Positions 1 through 12,069 of a DNA stretch of 64,000 bases are shown here, piece after piece (position 1 is the first letter of the stretch; the number at the start of each line of letters is the position of its first letter). The translations under genes were made by a program, and so were the position numbers. The DNA comes from Patiria pectinifera (Eukaryota; Echinodermata; Asteroidea; Valvatida; Asterinidae): positions 10,779,430-10,843,429 of the forward strand of contig CM057129.1 in assembly GCA_029964075.1 (NCBI GenBank). Reading direction: 5' to 3'. The notes below the pieces were generated by a model. The model was not told where the DNA came from. It saw only the letters and a list, made by a program, of their open reading frames with translations, and searched no databases.

Positions 1-1503
1 TTGACTGCATTTCTTTCACATTTTCTGCTAATTTACGAATAGTTTAAAATTTATTATGGTTCCTGGTGATTGAAATTTGCGCACAGTCGTTCTTTCACAT
101 GTAATAAAACATTGTTTTGGGATAAGCTCGCCCCTGTATATTTCGACCCGTCAAATCAAGCATCACTGTATATTCAACCTCTTTTTTTCTGTTGATTCAA
201 ACCACACTCTACCTGTTTTCCTTAGGAATCTTCGGCAATTACTTTTCTCAGACAACTGATTTCATTATCCTCATTAGTTAATTCATATACTTGTATCCGG
301 ACCCCTAACACGTGGCTGTCTTATTGGTGTTATGAATGAGTCGGATCGCAATATACCTTTTGCACTTTTGAATTGTGTCAGTTTGCTAGTTCACAGTTAG
401 TCTTGGTTCCAAGACCTTCGTTGTATATTTTTTTCTCCGCGCGAAAATTATATTGCACTATAGGCCCGCGATAAAAAACTGTTATCGATTCTGCAATGTA
501 TTCGATTCTTATTCACTGTGTTTATTCAACATATTTATTCAATGAGTATCGATTCTAGAGCGATTGATCCTGTACTTCCACTTCTGTAATGAATTGAAGT
601 GCGCCCTCTGTTGATTGAAAACAATTGTTTTGCAAAAGCGTTCATTAGTAGTATGATTACACACGTACACAAACGCAGCTGGTAGTAACGTCTTGGAACA
701 AAGACTAGTTCACAGTGCTCAATTCCGGCTTTTTATTATTAGGCTACTTTTATAAGCAATGTATAATAAGAGAGTCACCGGTTAGGAAATAGAATAAACT
801 GGACCTTGATGATTGGATGATGATGCACAACGAATTATTCAAGTTCAAATTGCTTTAGCTATCTGGAATGTAGAAATCCTGAATAGATATGATGTTTGCA
901 GAAATTATATGGCCCTTCTGCTCCGCTGTCCGCTTTAAACGTTTCAAGCACAAGCTCTTTGGTTATTATTTGAATGTGGGGCACAGTATCTGGGATGAAT
1001 TTTTTTTTGTATGTAAGTTTTCACCCAGCATGCCCCCTAGATTCGAAACAACCATGGCTTGATATTTTGAAAATCATGTTTTCTTTCACAGTTGGAACAG
1101 ATATTCACAAATCCTACAGATTTTCCAAGACTCGATCTGTTATGAAACAGATAGCAGTTGATGCTAATAGCAAAACTGATCAGCGATGATTTCTGATTAC
1201 GTTTGGATTAGACATTAAACAAAATAAAGCACCTGCATTTAGGAAAATGAATTTCGTTCAGTGAGATCGTTAAATAGAAGCTTTCCAAATTAGATTAGTT
1301 TTGACTAAGCATACAAAATGTTAACATCCATAATTATTCATTTCTTTTTCAAACGACGGCAACTTTTCGTAAGTCTTACTTAGGCCAAGATGTGATTCCC
1401 CAGTTTGTCTGCATGACTTAAATATTTTTTCTCTCATAGATCATTTTCCCGGCATTTAATTTGTTCTCATGTTTACGTATTTTATTGTTATTTTTCTTTA
1501 CAG
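1..1503 (+). other. Last-intron sequence upstream of C1q-1
   Basis: This stretch matches, with divergence, the intron that precedes the coding exon of the downstream copies. Around 820-960 and 1150-1180 it shares phrases such as ttcaagttcaaattgctttA and GATGCTAATAGC with 31310-31450 and 31620. It ends in a pyrimidine-rich tract and a CAG acceptor at 1501-1503. No promoter or leader exon like those of genes 2-6 is visible, so they probably lie left of the window. The short ORFs here are not supported. Confidence 0.6.
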
Positions 1504-2319
1504 ATGAAGATCTGTGTGGCCATTTTATCAATCGCCCTACTTCTAGGTAACTCTGTCAAGCTCCGAGCTTCCGTTACTGGGCCGGTTCCCTCGGACGGTG
1601 ATGGTCCTGCGTCTCATGTGTGTCAGCAGTGCTGCCAGGGACCTGCTGCTATACCCGGCATACCAGGTCTGCCTGGACCTGTAGGGCCGATGGGGCCGTA
1701 TGGTCAGCCGGGGTCAAAGGGCGAGCCAGGTCATGAGGGTGAGATTGGACCACGTGGCCCTATGGGTGAGCGGGGAACACCTGGGAACCCTGGGGACGAC
1801 GGGATAGGGTCGCCCGGCAAGGTAGGTCCGAGGGGTACACCAGGGTTAGTTGGAGCAACCGGTCAGACTGGCGTCAAAGGTCAAAAGGGTGAGCCAGGGG
1901 AGACACCAGACGACTCCAATCAGCGGGTAGCATTCACCGTGACGAGGTCGAGTGTTTCAGATGTGTCTACGGACATTAACACCCGTTTGCCCTTCCAGCA
2001 GACCGCGACGCTACTGCCGGGTACCAGGTTCGATCTCGAGACTGGCACATTCACGTGTAGTGTGCCGGGCACCTACGTGTTCATGTTTTCTGTGAGCAAA
2101 TTTTCTTCCACCAGCGAACTGTACGTCCAGCTCCGGAAGAACGGCGACATGGTTGTTTCTGGCTATAACACTGATTCAAGTCACTGGGAGTCGCTGTCTA
2201 GGAGCGCGGTGCTGGTTCTGCAGCAAGGAGACGCGGTGTATCTTACCATGCGCGGTAGAGCAGGTGGTGGTTCCAGTCACGGCACCTCATTCAGTGGCTT
2301 CCTCCTTTACCCCGAATAA
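1504..2319 (+). CDS. C1q-1: secreted collagen-like C1q-domain protein, 271 aa
   Basis: Likely secreted, oligomeric pattern-recognition or complement C1q-like protein. Residues 1 to about 22 form a signal peptide (MKIC then a hydrophobic run). Cys40, Cys43 and Cys44 form a CQQCC cluster suited to inter-chain disulfides. A collagen stem runs from about 52 to 134 (27 Gly-X-Y triplets with one Gly-Ile-Gly break), then a C1q domain from about 140 to 271 with the FDLETGTFTC..PGTY.F core and terminal TSFSGFLLY strand. The start is the ATG immediately after a splice acceptor, as in all paralogs. It is the most divergent copy: it lacks one triplet in the stem, and the C1q segment reads SELYVQLRKNG where the others have YIHLVKND. 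The stop TAA overlaps an AATAAA hexamer (2315-2320). Family assignment is firm; ligand and exact role are unknown. Confidence 0.93.
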   Translation: MKICVAILSIALLLGNSVKLRASVTGPVPSDGDGPASHVCQQCCQGPAAIPGIPGLPGPVGPMGPYGQPGSKGEPGHEGEIGPRGPMGERGTPGNPGDDGIGSPGKVGPRGTPGLVGATGQTGVKGQKGEPGETPDDSNQRVAFTVTRSSVSDVSTDINTRLPFQQTATLLPGTRFDLETGTFTCSVPGTYVFMFSVSKFSSTSELYVQLRKNGDMVVSGYNTDSSHWESLSRSAVLVLQQGDAVYLTMRGRAGGGSSHGTSFSGFLLYPE

Positions 2320-3146
2320 ATGAAATATCACCACACATGAATATATACGAGCATCGTGTTGCTGAATATTTAAAAATTGCATTCCATTTTGCGGAAACAG
2401 TAACCACTGAATTAAAAGAAATAGTAGTTGAATGTCTCAAAATTATACTGTAATTATTTGTTTTGCGTTACCCACACGCACATCTTGTGTACAATAGATA
2501 TATTATTGATAGACATTAAAAATAATACTTACACTTGTTGACAACGGTTTTGTATACACTGTGGAATAAAATATTTCTGATGAAAATATCTTTAATATTT
2601 CATTTATACTATCTTCGTACAATTATGAACATGCCTAATAATAATAACGACTGTCAAACGGACATTGATACTGGCGGTTAATACAGATAATTTCAATCGA
2701 TTTTCTCGTCCTTTTGTCCATGAAGATATTTCTTTGCAAATTTGCTTCTTAACTGTACACAACATTAACGTGAAACTTAGAACAAACCTCAAACCTGATC
2801 CCAGGCGTGTGATATTACTCTGACGTCATGATGTCGTCATTGGCTATCAAATTACAAGCGATTTTTGTATAAAATACATGTATTACTATTTTCTATCATT
2901 TTATAACTCGTGAACAAAATGAACAGCACTTTGTGATCATATTTGATTCACATTTTGATTACCAAATGCAAAGTCGGGGGAAATGGAAGGTAAAAGTCAT
3001 TTGAATATAAAATGCACAGAGAAGCCTACAAAACAACCAACTAGTTTCTACGTAATGGATCAATGGAGGATGAATCCTGGTACGAATTTGAACTTTAGTC
3101 AACTGTGTAAAATATGTGGACGTTTTTTGCCGTCATCATGATGTCA
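2320..3146. other. 3' flank of C1q-1
   Basis: Presumed 3' UTR and intergenic DNA. AATAAA hexamers occur at 2315-2320 (overlapping the stop) and 2565-2570. The first perfect TGACGTCA of a later cluster is at 2821-2828. No gene is seen. Confidence 0.5.
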
Positions 3147-3390
3147 TTCACTCACTCACTCACTCGTCTGCATAGACATCAGAGGTCCGTCGCGCCGATC
3201 TCCTGTGTCCACGTCCTACAGCCTCATTCCACATGCAGTCAATCTGGCTAGGCCGTCCGAGTTGCTCCAACCATGATGATCTTGGACGGCCACGGGGTCG
3301 TCTCCAGCCTGGAGTTGGTCGTTGATCTCTCCTGGAGTTGATGGAGTTTACAAGCTTTTGTGACGTCATCACGATGTCCTTGCACATCAA
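3147..3390 (-). mobile_element. LINE 3'-end fragment (reverse transcriptase C-terminal tail)
   Basis: The minus strand reads a basic peptide containing GWRRPRGRPRSSWLEQLGR, a motif typical of the region after the reverse transcriptase in APE-type non-LTR retrotransposons. The element ends in a (TCAC)n simple repeat at 3148-3165, like the 3' tails of such LINEs. Nothing upstream of the motif survives, so this is a 5'-truncated dead copy. The clade is not resolved. Confidence 0.65.
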
Positions 3391-4597
3391 ATGATATGTT
3401 TAAAATTTGACAAAATAGTTTGAACTATATCGTTTGAACTGCACTGACATGCTAAATAGCACCTTGTTCATTTCACTGTGGATGTACATGATGCCTTGGG
3501 AAACATGTCTCATTCCCGAACACATTCAATCGCTTGGTATTTACTTCCGGTGTTACTGGAAGTGCATTGAGAATTAAATGTAATTTGAAATCGGAAGCGT
3601 TTTACTAAAATCAAATGATGGAAATGTTTAGTGAGGGATGCTAAACACCAAAAAACGCCACGATGACGTCATCCTCACAAAGGACGCCCTCTAGAGGCAC
3701 GTAAAAGACATTTGTTTTAATCACTGGTTTCAAGGTTTCAAAATCCGACCGGAAGTTGTTGTAGAAAGAATTTGAAGTAATCGAGTTTCGGCTTTTTTAT
3801 GCCAGTCAATTATTTGATCAGTATCCATGACTATGTACGTAACAAAATAACGATTTGCTGTACAAATTTGGGCTTCGGCTGCCAAATGCTGTGACGTCAT
3901 TTAACCAGAAGTCACATGTTATTAATACATACACTTCTTCATTCATTGTCATGTTTTGTATTGTAGAAGTTCTCCTCACGTCATGAAGCAGTAGCAGTAG
4001 GTATCGTCCCTGAAACAAATCAATATTCAGCTTTTTTTTTACTGTGGACATCATTAAACCGGAAGTAATGTGTGCGTATACATACATGTAATTTTTTCAC
4101 CGTTTTTTACGAAGAGCCACATATGTCAAAAATGACCATTTTTGATTTCGAGGTTTTTTTTCACTACTTTACTTTAAAATATTGTACCGTAAACCATTTT
4201 GACATGCTTCTGTAAGTAAAACATCATTAAATTCTTGATTTCATTAATGATGCAAAGGACAGGCATCTCAATTAGTGCATTTTGTGTTATCACGTAGCGA
4301 CACGGACGTGTCTTGAACGCGTACAAAACGTATCAGTTGGACGGAAAGGCATAGAAGCAGGTTAAGTGAGACTTTCGTTTTGACGAGGAGCCACACATTC
4401 TTTATTACATTATCAGTTGCGCGTGTAATACGCGCGCCTCTTGCCTGTGGAAAATCACGTTGAACAGAGAGGGCCTAAATGTAGGAAACGTGGATATTTG
4501 TTTTTACGAAGGGACACGCATCTTTACTAATTGGTGTTGGCTAATTAACTGTGTTGAATCTAATTTATGGGTTTACATAAACGTTTACCGTTCAAAG
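3391..4597. other. Non-coding region with repeated CRE-like and ETS-like words
   Basis: No gene is supported. Perfect TGACGTCA palindromes lie at 3361-3368, 3664-3671 and 3892-3899 (plus 2821-2828). CCGGAAGT or its complement is at 3543-3550, 3749-3756 and 4059-4066. Part of this comes from a diverged repeat: 3892-3935 and 4045-4088 align as acgtcattaaaCCgGAAGT followed by ATACATACA-like sequence. Confidence 0.45.
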
Positions 4598-4755
4598 AAT
4601 CATGTGAATGTTCAAATGAATCATGTGAATGTTCAAATGAATCATGTGAATGTTCAAATGAATCATGTGAATGTTCAAATGAATCATGTGAATGTTCAAA
4701 TGAATCATGTGAATGTTCAAATGAATCATGTGAATGTTCAAATGAATCATGTGAA
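4598..4755. repeat. 21-bp minisatellite, 7.5 copies
   Basis: Seven identical tandem copies of a 21-bp unit beginning AATCATGTGAATGTTCAAAT, followed by a half copy. The unit is a multiple of three, so two reading frames stay open through it (heptads NHVNVQM and ESCECSN). The flanks show no gene features, so these are open by arithmetic, not coding. Identity of all copies indicates recent expansion. Confidence 0.95.
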
Positions 4756-5431
4756 ATGTGTTCAGCAGCAGTTGTTGCAGTTTTACATTTGAGGAACTTC
4801 TTTTACGATTATCTCAAAAACGCTTTTTCTTCAAAATCCACAGGTGTGGCTCTTTGTGACATCGATGACGATTTGACAGGCCAAAATGTGCATTTTCTTA
4901 AAAAAAAAAAAATTATACAAATGGTTCTTCTGAATAAAAGCTAAATTTCGTGACTCTTGTTCTGTTTCAATATAAATCTGTTCACAACTAAACTGGGCAA
5001 TATCCAATGACATGCTTGTCTACCAATTACTCCGCGTTTATAACTCAACAATCGTTACAATGTAATTTTTGAACATTTATTTGTCAAAATACAACCACAC
5101 TGATTACACTTAATAATGTCACGAAGCACAATGCGACAAATACGCATATAACAGTGCGGACGGTGCGGGAGCGGTGGGATTGCTTATTCTTTTGGTTATA
5201 ATGTTATAGGATCACGGCCTCCGGATCCACCCGTGCTTAACAATGCCGGCATATTGTCATTAGAAGCTTGTCTTCAGACACATAAACATTGACTTATCGA
5301 GATTTCACTGTACACTTCATGTTTTGCCTCAAAAATTTTAATTGGAATTCAGACGTTTTAGTATGTGGTTTTTTAATAAAAGTTAGGCCAAATTGACTTT
5401 GAGAGTTTAATTCTTATCAAATACCCGTTTA

Positions 5432-5813
5432 GGCCAAAAAAAAGTCTCCTGTTTCTAGTATGGAGCTTGCCCCGAAAAGTGGTGCGGCGACGCGGCTTTT
5501 TTTTTTTTTGTACCTGTTTTGTTTTGCTTCAAATGTCGGCTGATGACTGCAAATGGTGCCCGACTAAACTTAGTGCAAATATTATTGGACTCAGACCAGT
5601 GAGGCCACATAAAGCTTAATCTCGATCACAACCCCATCTAAAAACACGTTAAAATTGTGCAGCAGCAGGATTTCAGTCAAACCAGTGAGTTTGGCGGTTT
5701 TGAGACATCAGCTTTCATTGAAAAAATGATTTATTTATTTTTCATTTTGCCGACGCGCATGGCTACGGCGACGCGCGCGCATACCAGAAACCGGAGACTT
5801 TTTTGTTTTGGCC
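5432..5813. mobile_element. PIF/Harbinger-like MITE, copy 1
   Basis: Terminal inverted repeats start GGCCAAAAAAAAGTCTCC and close with the complement (GGAGACTTTTTTG..TTTTGGCC), with about 40 bp of pairable ends. It is flanked by a 3-bp TTA duplication (5429-5431 and 5814-5816), the TWA signature of PIF/Harbinger elements. There is no coding capacity. Relatives are at 12070, 37272, 47734 and 57614. Confidence 0.88.
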
Positions 5814-5816
5814 TTA

Positions 5817-7171
5817 TGATTTTACGCCAATATTTGTTGGAAAAATACGACACTATCAAGTTATAAAATGTAGCGCTTGTCAGTTACAATACACAAACTG
5901 GTTGTAAGAAAAGTGTTTACAACACGAAGTAATCATAATGTCATATGTATCGAATATAACTACTTAGAAAAAGTAACTTAATATTATTCAAAACTCTATA
6001 GCTTTTGATGATTTAATAAACTACCTGCCGTATTTTAAACTCCGATCCTACTGTTACACTTTATTTCCAGTGTTTCAAACACTTTTGCAAACAAAACCTT
6101 TTGTTTGGAAGAAGTCAATCGATTTTTCAGGGAAGTAAAAACAAAAAACCACTTTGATTATATACTCCCGGTTGGAATCATATTTTGACGTTTATGGCAC
6201 ACAACCTGTCTGACTCTCGTCAGCAATTTCTTCCAAATTCTTATATTAAAGCTGTAATTAACTGTAATCATAATTGCTTTGATATTAAATTTATTTCAGA
6301 CTGAAGTAATTTACTTTGGAATGTTTCGTATGTTTTGATTTCTTTTATTTATTTCGTTTGAATGGGTTGGTGATGGGTGGGATTTGAGGGTCGGGTGAGG
6401 GTCGAGGGTGGATGAAATTTAAGATGAAGGAAGATGTTGGAGATTGATGGTTGTTCAGTTTTGGGACAGCAGTTTCGGGAAAGCTGGGGTAGGGTAAGGG
6501 CTAAGGGTAGGTAGGTGTTGAAGAAGGGAGGGGGGGCGAGCTCACGTCCCCTATATAAACAAACGGTTTTGGTTGTCTATATAAACCCTCAAACGAATTA
6601 TATTTCCCAAACTGGAAAAGTAGCCATTTTAAAAAAAGAATCCATCTGCAACATGGCTAAATAGCGCCACTTTTGGACTCAATTGCATCCAAAATGCTCA
6701 GAATTGGAAGCCCCAAGTCCAGACCAGTGGTGCAATGTCATATGTCTTCAATCCACTAATTCCATGGCTCTCAAAAGTCTCTAATATAGAATAATTTGAA
6801 TGTGTAACTTTTATTCATGAGCTCAGCGGACGGATCTTTGGCCTATTTACTTGGGTACCCTCAGAAGGTTATTTGCTAAATATTTTCAGGAGAACACTCA
6901 CAATTTGCGACAGGGTAGCACAGCAGTTTAGCAATCGTGATTAGTGCACAACGCTGTAGATGAAAGAGGTGAGAAAATGGATCTCAGAGCTACTAAATAA
7001 TGGGGTCTCAATGTCTTAGGATGATCGGGGCGGTGAGGAGGATTGAGCCACTCCTCTTCCATGAAATGTCCCATAATTATGATCAACGTATGAATAGCCT
7101 CTCCTAATTCAAACATCAACTGCCCGGCTTCACTTGACGATCTCCGTTTAGAAATGAGGGCTTGAGGTCTG
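5817..7171. other. Intergenic, with a G-quadruplex candidate
   Basis: No gene is seen. 6361-6540 is G-rich. 6388-6408 reads GGGTCGGGTGAGGGTCGAGG plus one G, which satisfies the four-run G-quadruplex pattern. The rest is AT-rich and unremarkable. Confidence 0.4.
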
Positions 7172-7540
7172 AAGGCAGGTTTCTTGCGCCTTAAAACCAG
7201 TTTGCTCCGGGCAGGTGGAGACAGCTACTTCGATTTCAAACACTTATCGAGCAGCCATCGATCAGTGCTACTGTATGGATGCGCAACATTGACTCTAACT
7301 CCTACGAGTCTGAGACAAAATCGCAGCCGGTCGGATGCAGTTAGCAGGCCACTGTTACCAGCACTCGCAGCTGGAGGCACACAAAGTCATTCTCTGGAAA
7401 CCAACCCACGGATACAGGAGGCGAGGAAGACCGAAAATATCTTACACCGGGGTGTTGCAAAAGGACACCGGTGTAGAATCGACAGTCGAACTGGCCACCC
7501 TCGTGCGGGACATAGGCCTACTCGAGCCCGCCTGTGTAAA
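7172..7540 (+). mobile_element. LINE fragment: reverse transcriptase C-terminal region, decayed
   Basis: Plus-strand frames read LLYGCATLTLTPTS, then in a shifted frame MQLAGHCYQHSQLEAHKVIL, PTHGYRRRGRPKISYTGVL and KDTGVESTVELATLVRD. These are the conserved tail blocks of an APE-type non-LTR retrotransposon polyprotein, after the thumb. At least one frameshift separates them, so the copy is dead. Clade not determined. Confidence 0.7.
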
Positions 7541-7626
7541 AACGAGTTTTGACTTTTGAACCGAAAAGTTTTCATTTTTTTTGACCGAAAGGTTATTTAT
7601 GAATGGGAATAGATATGTGCTAGGTC

Positions 7627-7749
7627 GGTATTAAACACCATCTTTAAGACTGGTTGGAGTCTGGAATGCTGATAATTGCCCTCTGCTTCGCCTTGGGTAA
7701 TTATCAGCATTCCAGACTCCAATCAGTCTTAAACATAGTGTTTAACACC
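7627..7749. mobile_element. Foldback (hairpin) element
   Basis: Two 55-nt arms (7627-7681 and 7695-7749) are inverted copies with five mismatches, separated by a 13-nt loop. The core AGTCTGGAATGCTGATAATT is perfectly paired. It is most simply a foldback MITE. A transcribed hairpin RNA is an alternative that sequence alone cannot settle. Confidence 0.8.
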
Positions 7750-9092
7750 TCGCAAGCACACATTTTTCCCCCTTATTATTCTATATTTTTATCATTGACT
7801 ATTAACATTTAATTCTCTGCACCTCTCATATTCACATTTAGTATTGCCTATTTAATACATTACCGTATTAATTGACTGTTTCTCTTATCTGACAGCCATA
7901 AACATATTGTTTTGTTTATTTTCGCATTACAAGAGTTTTAGTTTCAATTGTGTGTGTATTTCATCAACTTTTTGTTTCAAGTATTAACAATCAACGCACG
8001 CGTGTATGCTACAACATGTAAATATATTCTAGAGCAATGCCCTCAATAGCTACGTAGCTTCCATTTCCACTCGACATCCTCTCCATCCCCAGATCTTCAC
8101 CAGTTCCAAGTTGACGGTTCCCAAATAATAACAAGGAATTAACTCTGCTGGACAAAATAATGGCCTAACTGTAGCCATTTCAAAAGGTCAACCTGACTCT
8201 CACCGGTATATGACCGAGTGGCTAAAGAGCAAGGCGTTTTGATCGGAGACTATATAATACACGAGCCAAAGTGACTTGCGAGGTTTTCCAAGTCCCGGCT
8301 TCATTCCATATATACAGCTGCAGCTCCATTGCAAAACCGCATGCCCGAAGCCTAAAACGGAACGAAGCCGCAGTTTAGAAAACACCTTACTACAGTAGGC
8401 CTTAATTTGACTTCGGGCGTTTTGTAAGTTTAGGCTTTGTCTCCGGCTTCGGAACATGACCATTAATGTTATAAAGCCCCCTTAACACATCAGTGGCTTT
8501 TTTTCACGGGGTTTGGGAGGAGGGGGGGGGTGGGGCTTGCGGTCGTTCAACGACCGCATCCCACACTAATATCGGCGCTACGCCATTGCTTAAGAGATTA
8601 TTAATTGTCGAGATGATTAACTTGAATGACACCTTCTGGTGTGATTAATTTGTCCGGATATCACCAAGGCTAAAGTTCAGGATGACTCGTTATGCGGAAG
8701 CCATTAAATAACAAACACAGGAAATCTGGTCATGCAAAACATGCCTATCTTGTTTATATGGAGGGATATTTATCTTAATTTATTTTGCGTTCTATTGTTG
8801 AACTGTGTCATTAGTTTAGCTAATTAATTGTGCTTTGTAGGTCCATCATAGCACTTCCTACAGTCCTGCATTTCTGGGAATGTTCATTCGGACTGGGTTT
8901 TACACAATTCTAAAAACGCACGTCCAACAATACAAGGCTGCCAAAATATGATACAAGGCTGACAGCAAAGTTCATAGAAGTTCACTTAACTTTCTTCCAA
9001 CTTGTATGTAATGTATCTTAGTCTTTAAAATGCCCAATAATAAATAGCAATGCCTTACCCATGGCACGACTAAAGACACGGGGTACATGGGC
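7750..9092. other. Intergenic, no gene seen
   Basis: Nothing coding is supported. A short perfect hairpin lies at 8538-8558 (ten-base arms TGCGGTCGTT around a single C), beside a G10 run at 8522-8530. Confidence 0.4.
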
Positions 9093-9198
9093 CGCCCCTT
9101 TCTCCTTGCCCCTTTCACCCCCTTGCCCTTCCCCCTTCTCCCCCTTCCCACCTCACTGCTTCCCCCTCCCCCTTCCCGCCTCACTGCCTCCCCCCTGC
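9093..9198. repeat. Polypyrimidine tract (C/T-rich)
   Basis: About 105 bases almost entirely C and T on the + strand with repeated CCCCCTTCCC words. This is low-complexity DNA of a type that can adopt triplex structure. The ORFs read across it are proline-rich artefacts. Confidence 0.8.
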
Positions 9199-9439
9199 CA
9201 GTGGAGGACCTTAGCCCCTCTCCTCTTCCCTTGTTCTCTAATTTGAGAACCTGACTGGAACAAAATGCACTCTTGTATAATAGTACGTTTCATTTGAGTT
9301 AAGTGCATCCATATGATGCACCCAGGTGCTCTCGGAATTAAGTTAATTCCTACTTTGGCCGCCGTCTTGACTACGATTTAATTCATCATACATGCCTACT
9401 ACATACATAAATCGACACAATTCAATGGACTGAAGTGCC

Positions 9440-9816
9440 AACTGCACATTTAATGAATCATGGCCAGTGTACGTCAATTTTCAATCCACCAATCAAAGTA
9501 AATCACCCAACAAGTCGGTGATCACCAGTGAGTGGTTTGTGATTGACAGGCTGTACGTGTCAATCACAAATCGCGTGCTTTTAGATGTACGTGTCACCGA
9601 CATCCATATCCACCAATAAGATGCGGCCATTTCAGTGTCGGTGACACAAGTTTTGATTCTGACTGTATAGCCGCAACCACATTGACATCACTTCCGTCTT
9701 ATTAACATGAAGCGAGTCGGTGATGTCTGAGTGACAGCGACCGGGGGCCAATCACAAACCGGGCCAGTCACTGCTCGGGAAATCTAAGGCAATATTTAAG
9801 CCACGAGCGGGCTCTT
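9440..9816 (+). promoter_or_regulatory. Promoter of C1q-2
   Basis: Homologous to the promoters at 29.8, 38.5, 47.1 and 57.0 kb. It holds several CCAAT boxes (first at 9489-9493), the inverted words GTCACCGACATCC and GTGTCGGTGA, and a TATA-like AATATTTAAG at 9791-9800 followed by an initiator-like CACTCCTCAC about 25 bases on. This copy is the most diverged of the five. Confidence 0.7.
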
Positions 9817-9896
9817 CACTCCTCACAAGACCGCAGCACCTCTTCACCCTTAGACGACAACCCGAGCGAACTGATTGCAAGAACGACATTTGCTTT
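9817..9896 (+). other. C1q-2 leader exon 1 (non-coding)
   Basis: Start estimated from the TATA-like box. The end is set by the donor TTT|GTGAGTGTTTGAAACAAT, a context shared by genes 2-4 (and nearly so by 5 and 6). It lacks the ATG found in exon 1 of genes 3, 4 and 6. Transcript evidence would be needed for exact ends. Confidence 0.6.
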
Positions 9897-11825
9897 GTGA
9901 GTGTTTGAAACAATTAATTGTTTGTTTTTCCTTTTCTTTTTTTTGCACATAGTGCTGTTTCAATAAGCTTGGGATTATTCTTAAGATTATTGCTGAGCGC
10001 GGTAGTCGTCTTGAAATTTCCCCTTTCTCTAACTGTACTTGCTTGAGGACTGAAACAACACGATTTTTCTGAACAAAACTTCAATTGAAACTGATATTGC
10101 GTGACTACTGATACACGGATGTTCACAGCCAAGCGCGCTAATATTCGATCCGCGCCATTTTCTGTCAGTGATTTATAATTACATTCAAACATTGCTAATA
10201 ACAGTGTGGCTAGTCGGAAACAAACGCTCTATGGTTTCACTATTAGAAGGCGCAAATGTGAACGGACCGGTGATCATGCAAACAGTTTTATTCTAGTTCA
10301 AATTGCTTTAAATAACTGGATTCATTTTGGATCATGTTTAGAGTTGATATTTGTAGACATTATTTGGCCCTGCTGCATGCTCTGCTCTCAGCCTTAAAAA
10401 TTCGAAACACATGAATTTGAATTTAGTGATGTTTGCATGTAAAGGGTTCCACTCAACATGCCCCTATATGTATTAAGATTCTGTTGAATATTTTTTTTAT
10501 GAAACACCGATAGTGGTATTCACGAGTCGGCCATATTGTATTGAGAGTGAGGTAAAATCTTGATTTCTGGAACTTGTGTAGAGAAATGAAAGCACGTTAA
10601 TTACTAATGAAGTCCATTTTGCTTCAGTGAACAATTTCAAACTTGTAACTTAACGTTCCCTAATGTGTAAAGCCAGTTAAAAAAAACTGACAGTAAAGTA
10701 AGGCTGCATTATGCCTGCATAAAAAGTCTGGCGCCACCCCATTCAACAGTTAACAATTAATGAAATTCATTCAGGGAACTCGACAAAAATGGCCAAGTCG
10801 TGAATAAGGCCCATTTGGCTTCATGCATGTATATGAACACTAAATTATTGTGCAGTAAATCTGACATATTTTCTGGGACATACTTTGTTGAGAAACAGAT
10901 GGTGGCTGATGCTAATAGCCAATCCGGTGTTCTAATTTCCCACCCGGTTAAATAGTTAATCTTTTTGTAACAACTGTTAACTTGAATGCCACCTGTAACA
11001 TTTTCGCCACTATTTCCTTGGTATCAGATCATTTTCCGTTATTAATGCAGAAATTGTAAGCTCACTGTAATTCTCACAACCACAAATTCAAGCACATTTT
11101 GAGCCAATGAATTAAAGAAACATAGGATCATCTACTTTTGGTGCATTTTGTTTGTTAGAAGCAACATAATTTCTTAATATCTTTAGTAAGGTCCTCAACA
11201 TCTATTTAACCTGTTGAAGTTTCAGCTCAGTAGATACGTACATTTTGAGGAACCTGTTGAAGATTCAGCTCAGAAAAAAGATGTGTACATTTTTAGGGAA
11301 ATGTAAGCGAAATGCTTTGATTCTCGTAATGGAATTCCGTCTCCAACAACGTACAACAGCGTGACGTGAACATGGGGTCACTTTTTAAACCAAATCAATA
11401 CAAGGGTTTTTCGAACGATTTAAGGGAATTAGAAACCGGTCATATCTTCACTTATGACATTGCAAAGTTTCTGTCATGGTATAGGTACTTGTCCGGACAT
11501 TGCGATATGATCTCACGTGACTTTAACTTGATTTTGGTGACATATTTCGACAAAATTCTCATTTTGTGATTAATTCGTTCGATTCCAAACTAGTAAATCC
11601 TCAAACAAAATTGATTGTTGCTCAAACGAGAGTCCAGTCAGAGCCGTTGGAGAACACAATTCGCTTGAAATAAAAAATAAAAGAGAAAATAACTCAATCT
11701 GCAATCACAGAGATTTGTTGGGGTGTTTTCGTGTGAAATTAAGCTATGCCTCCCCTACCAGTCCCCAAGTCATCTCCGAGTGAATTTTGAGTGACTATTT
11801 TTTTTTGGGTATTATTTTCAGCTAG

Positions 11826-11884
11826 CAATCTGTTCCAGTGTCGAGGATTCCTGTCCTTATAGAATTCCAAAACGTTACTTCAAG
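11826..11884 (+). other. C1q-2 putative leader exon 2
   Basis: Begins CAATCTGTTCC after a TAG acceptor (or five bases earlier after TTTTCAG) and ends TTACTTCAAG before the canonical donor GTAAGTG. It aligns with 31827-31884 in gene 3 and 59318-59375 in gene 6. Non-coding 5' UTR exon by inference. Confidence 0.5.
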
Positions 11885-12069
11885 GTAAGTGAATATTATT
11901 TAATAATTACCTCAATTAAGCATCTCAATAGAGAGATGATTTGGTAGAAGAATTATCTTTTCATATGCATTGATACATTTTGAGTCAAAACTATAACAGA
12001 TTGTGTTTAGTGTGTCATATTGAATCAGTTGGAGAGCCCCTCGACAGAAACCATGTTTCTTTACGGTAA

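Noticed and set aside
4598-4755. CRISPR array
   Set aside because: Direct tandem repeats with no spacers, in a eukaryotic genome.
4567-4944. Open frames across the minisatellite (Cys/Ser- or NHVNVQM-rich peptide)
   Set aside because: Openness follows from a 21-bp unit; there are no gene features on either side.
9061-9246. Proline-rich ORFs across the polypyrimidine tract
   Set aside because: Low-complexity artefact.
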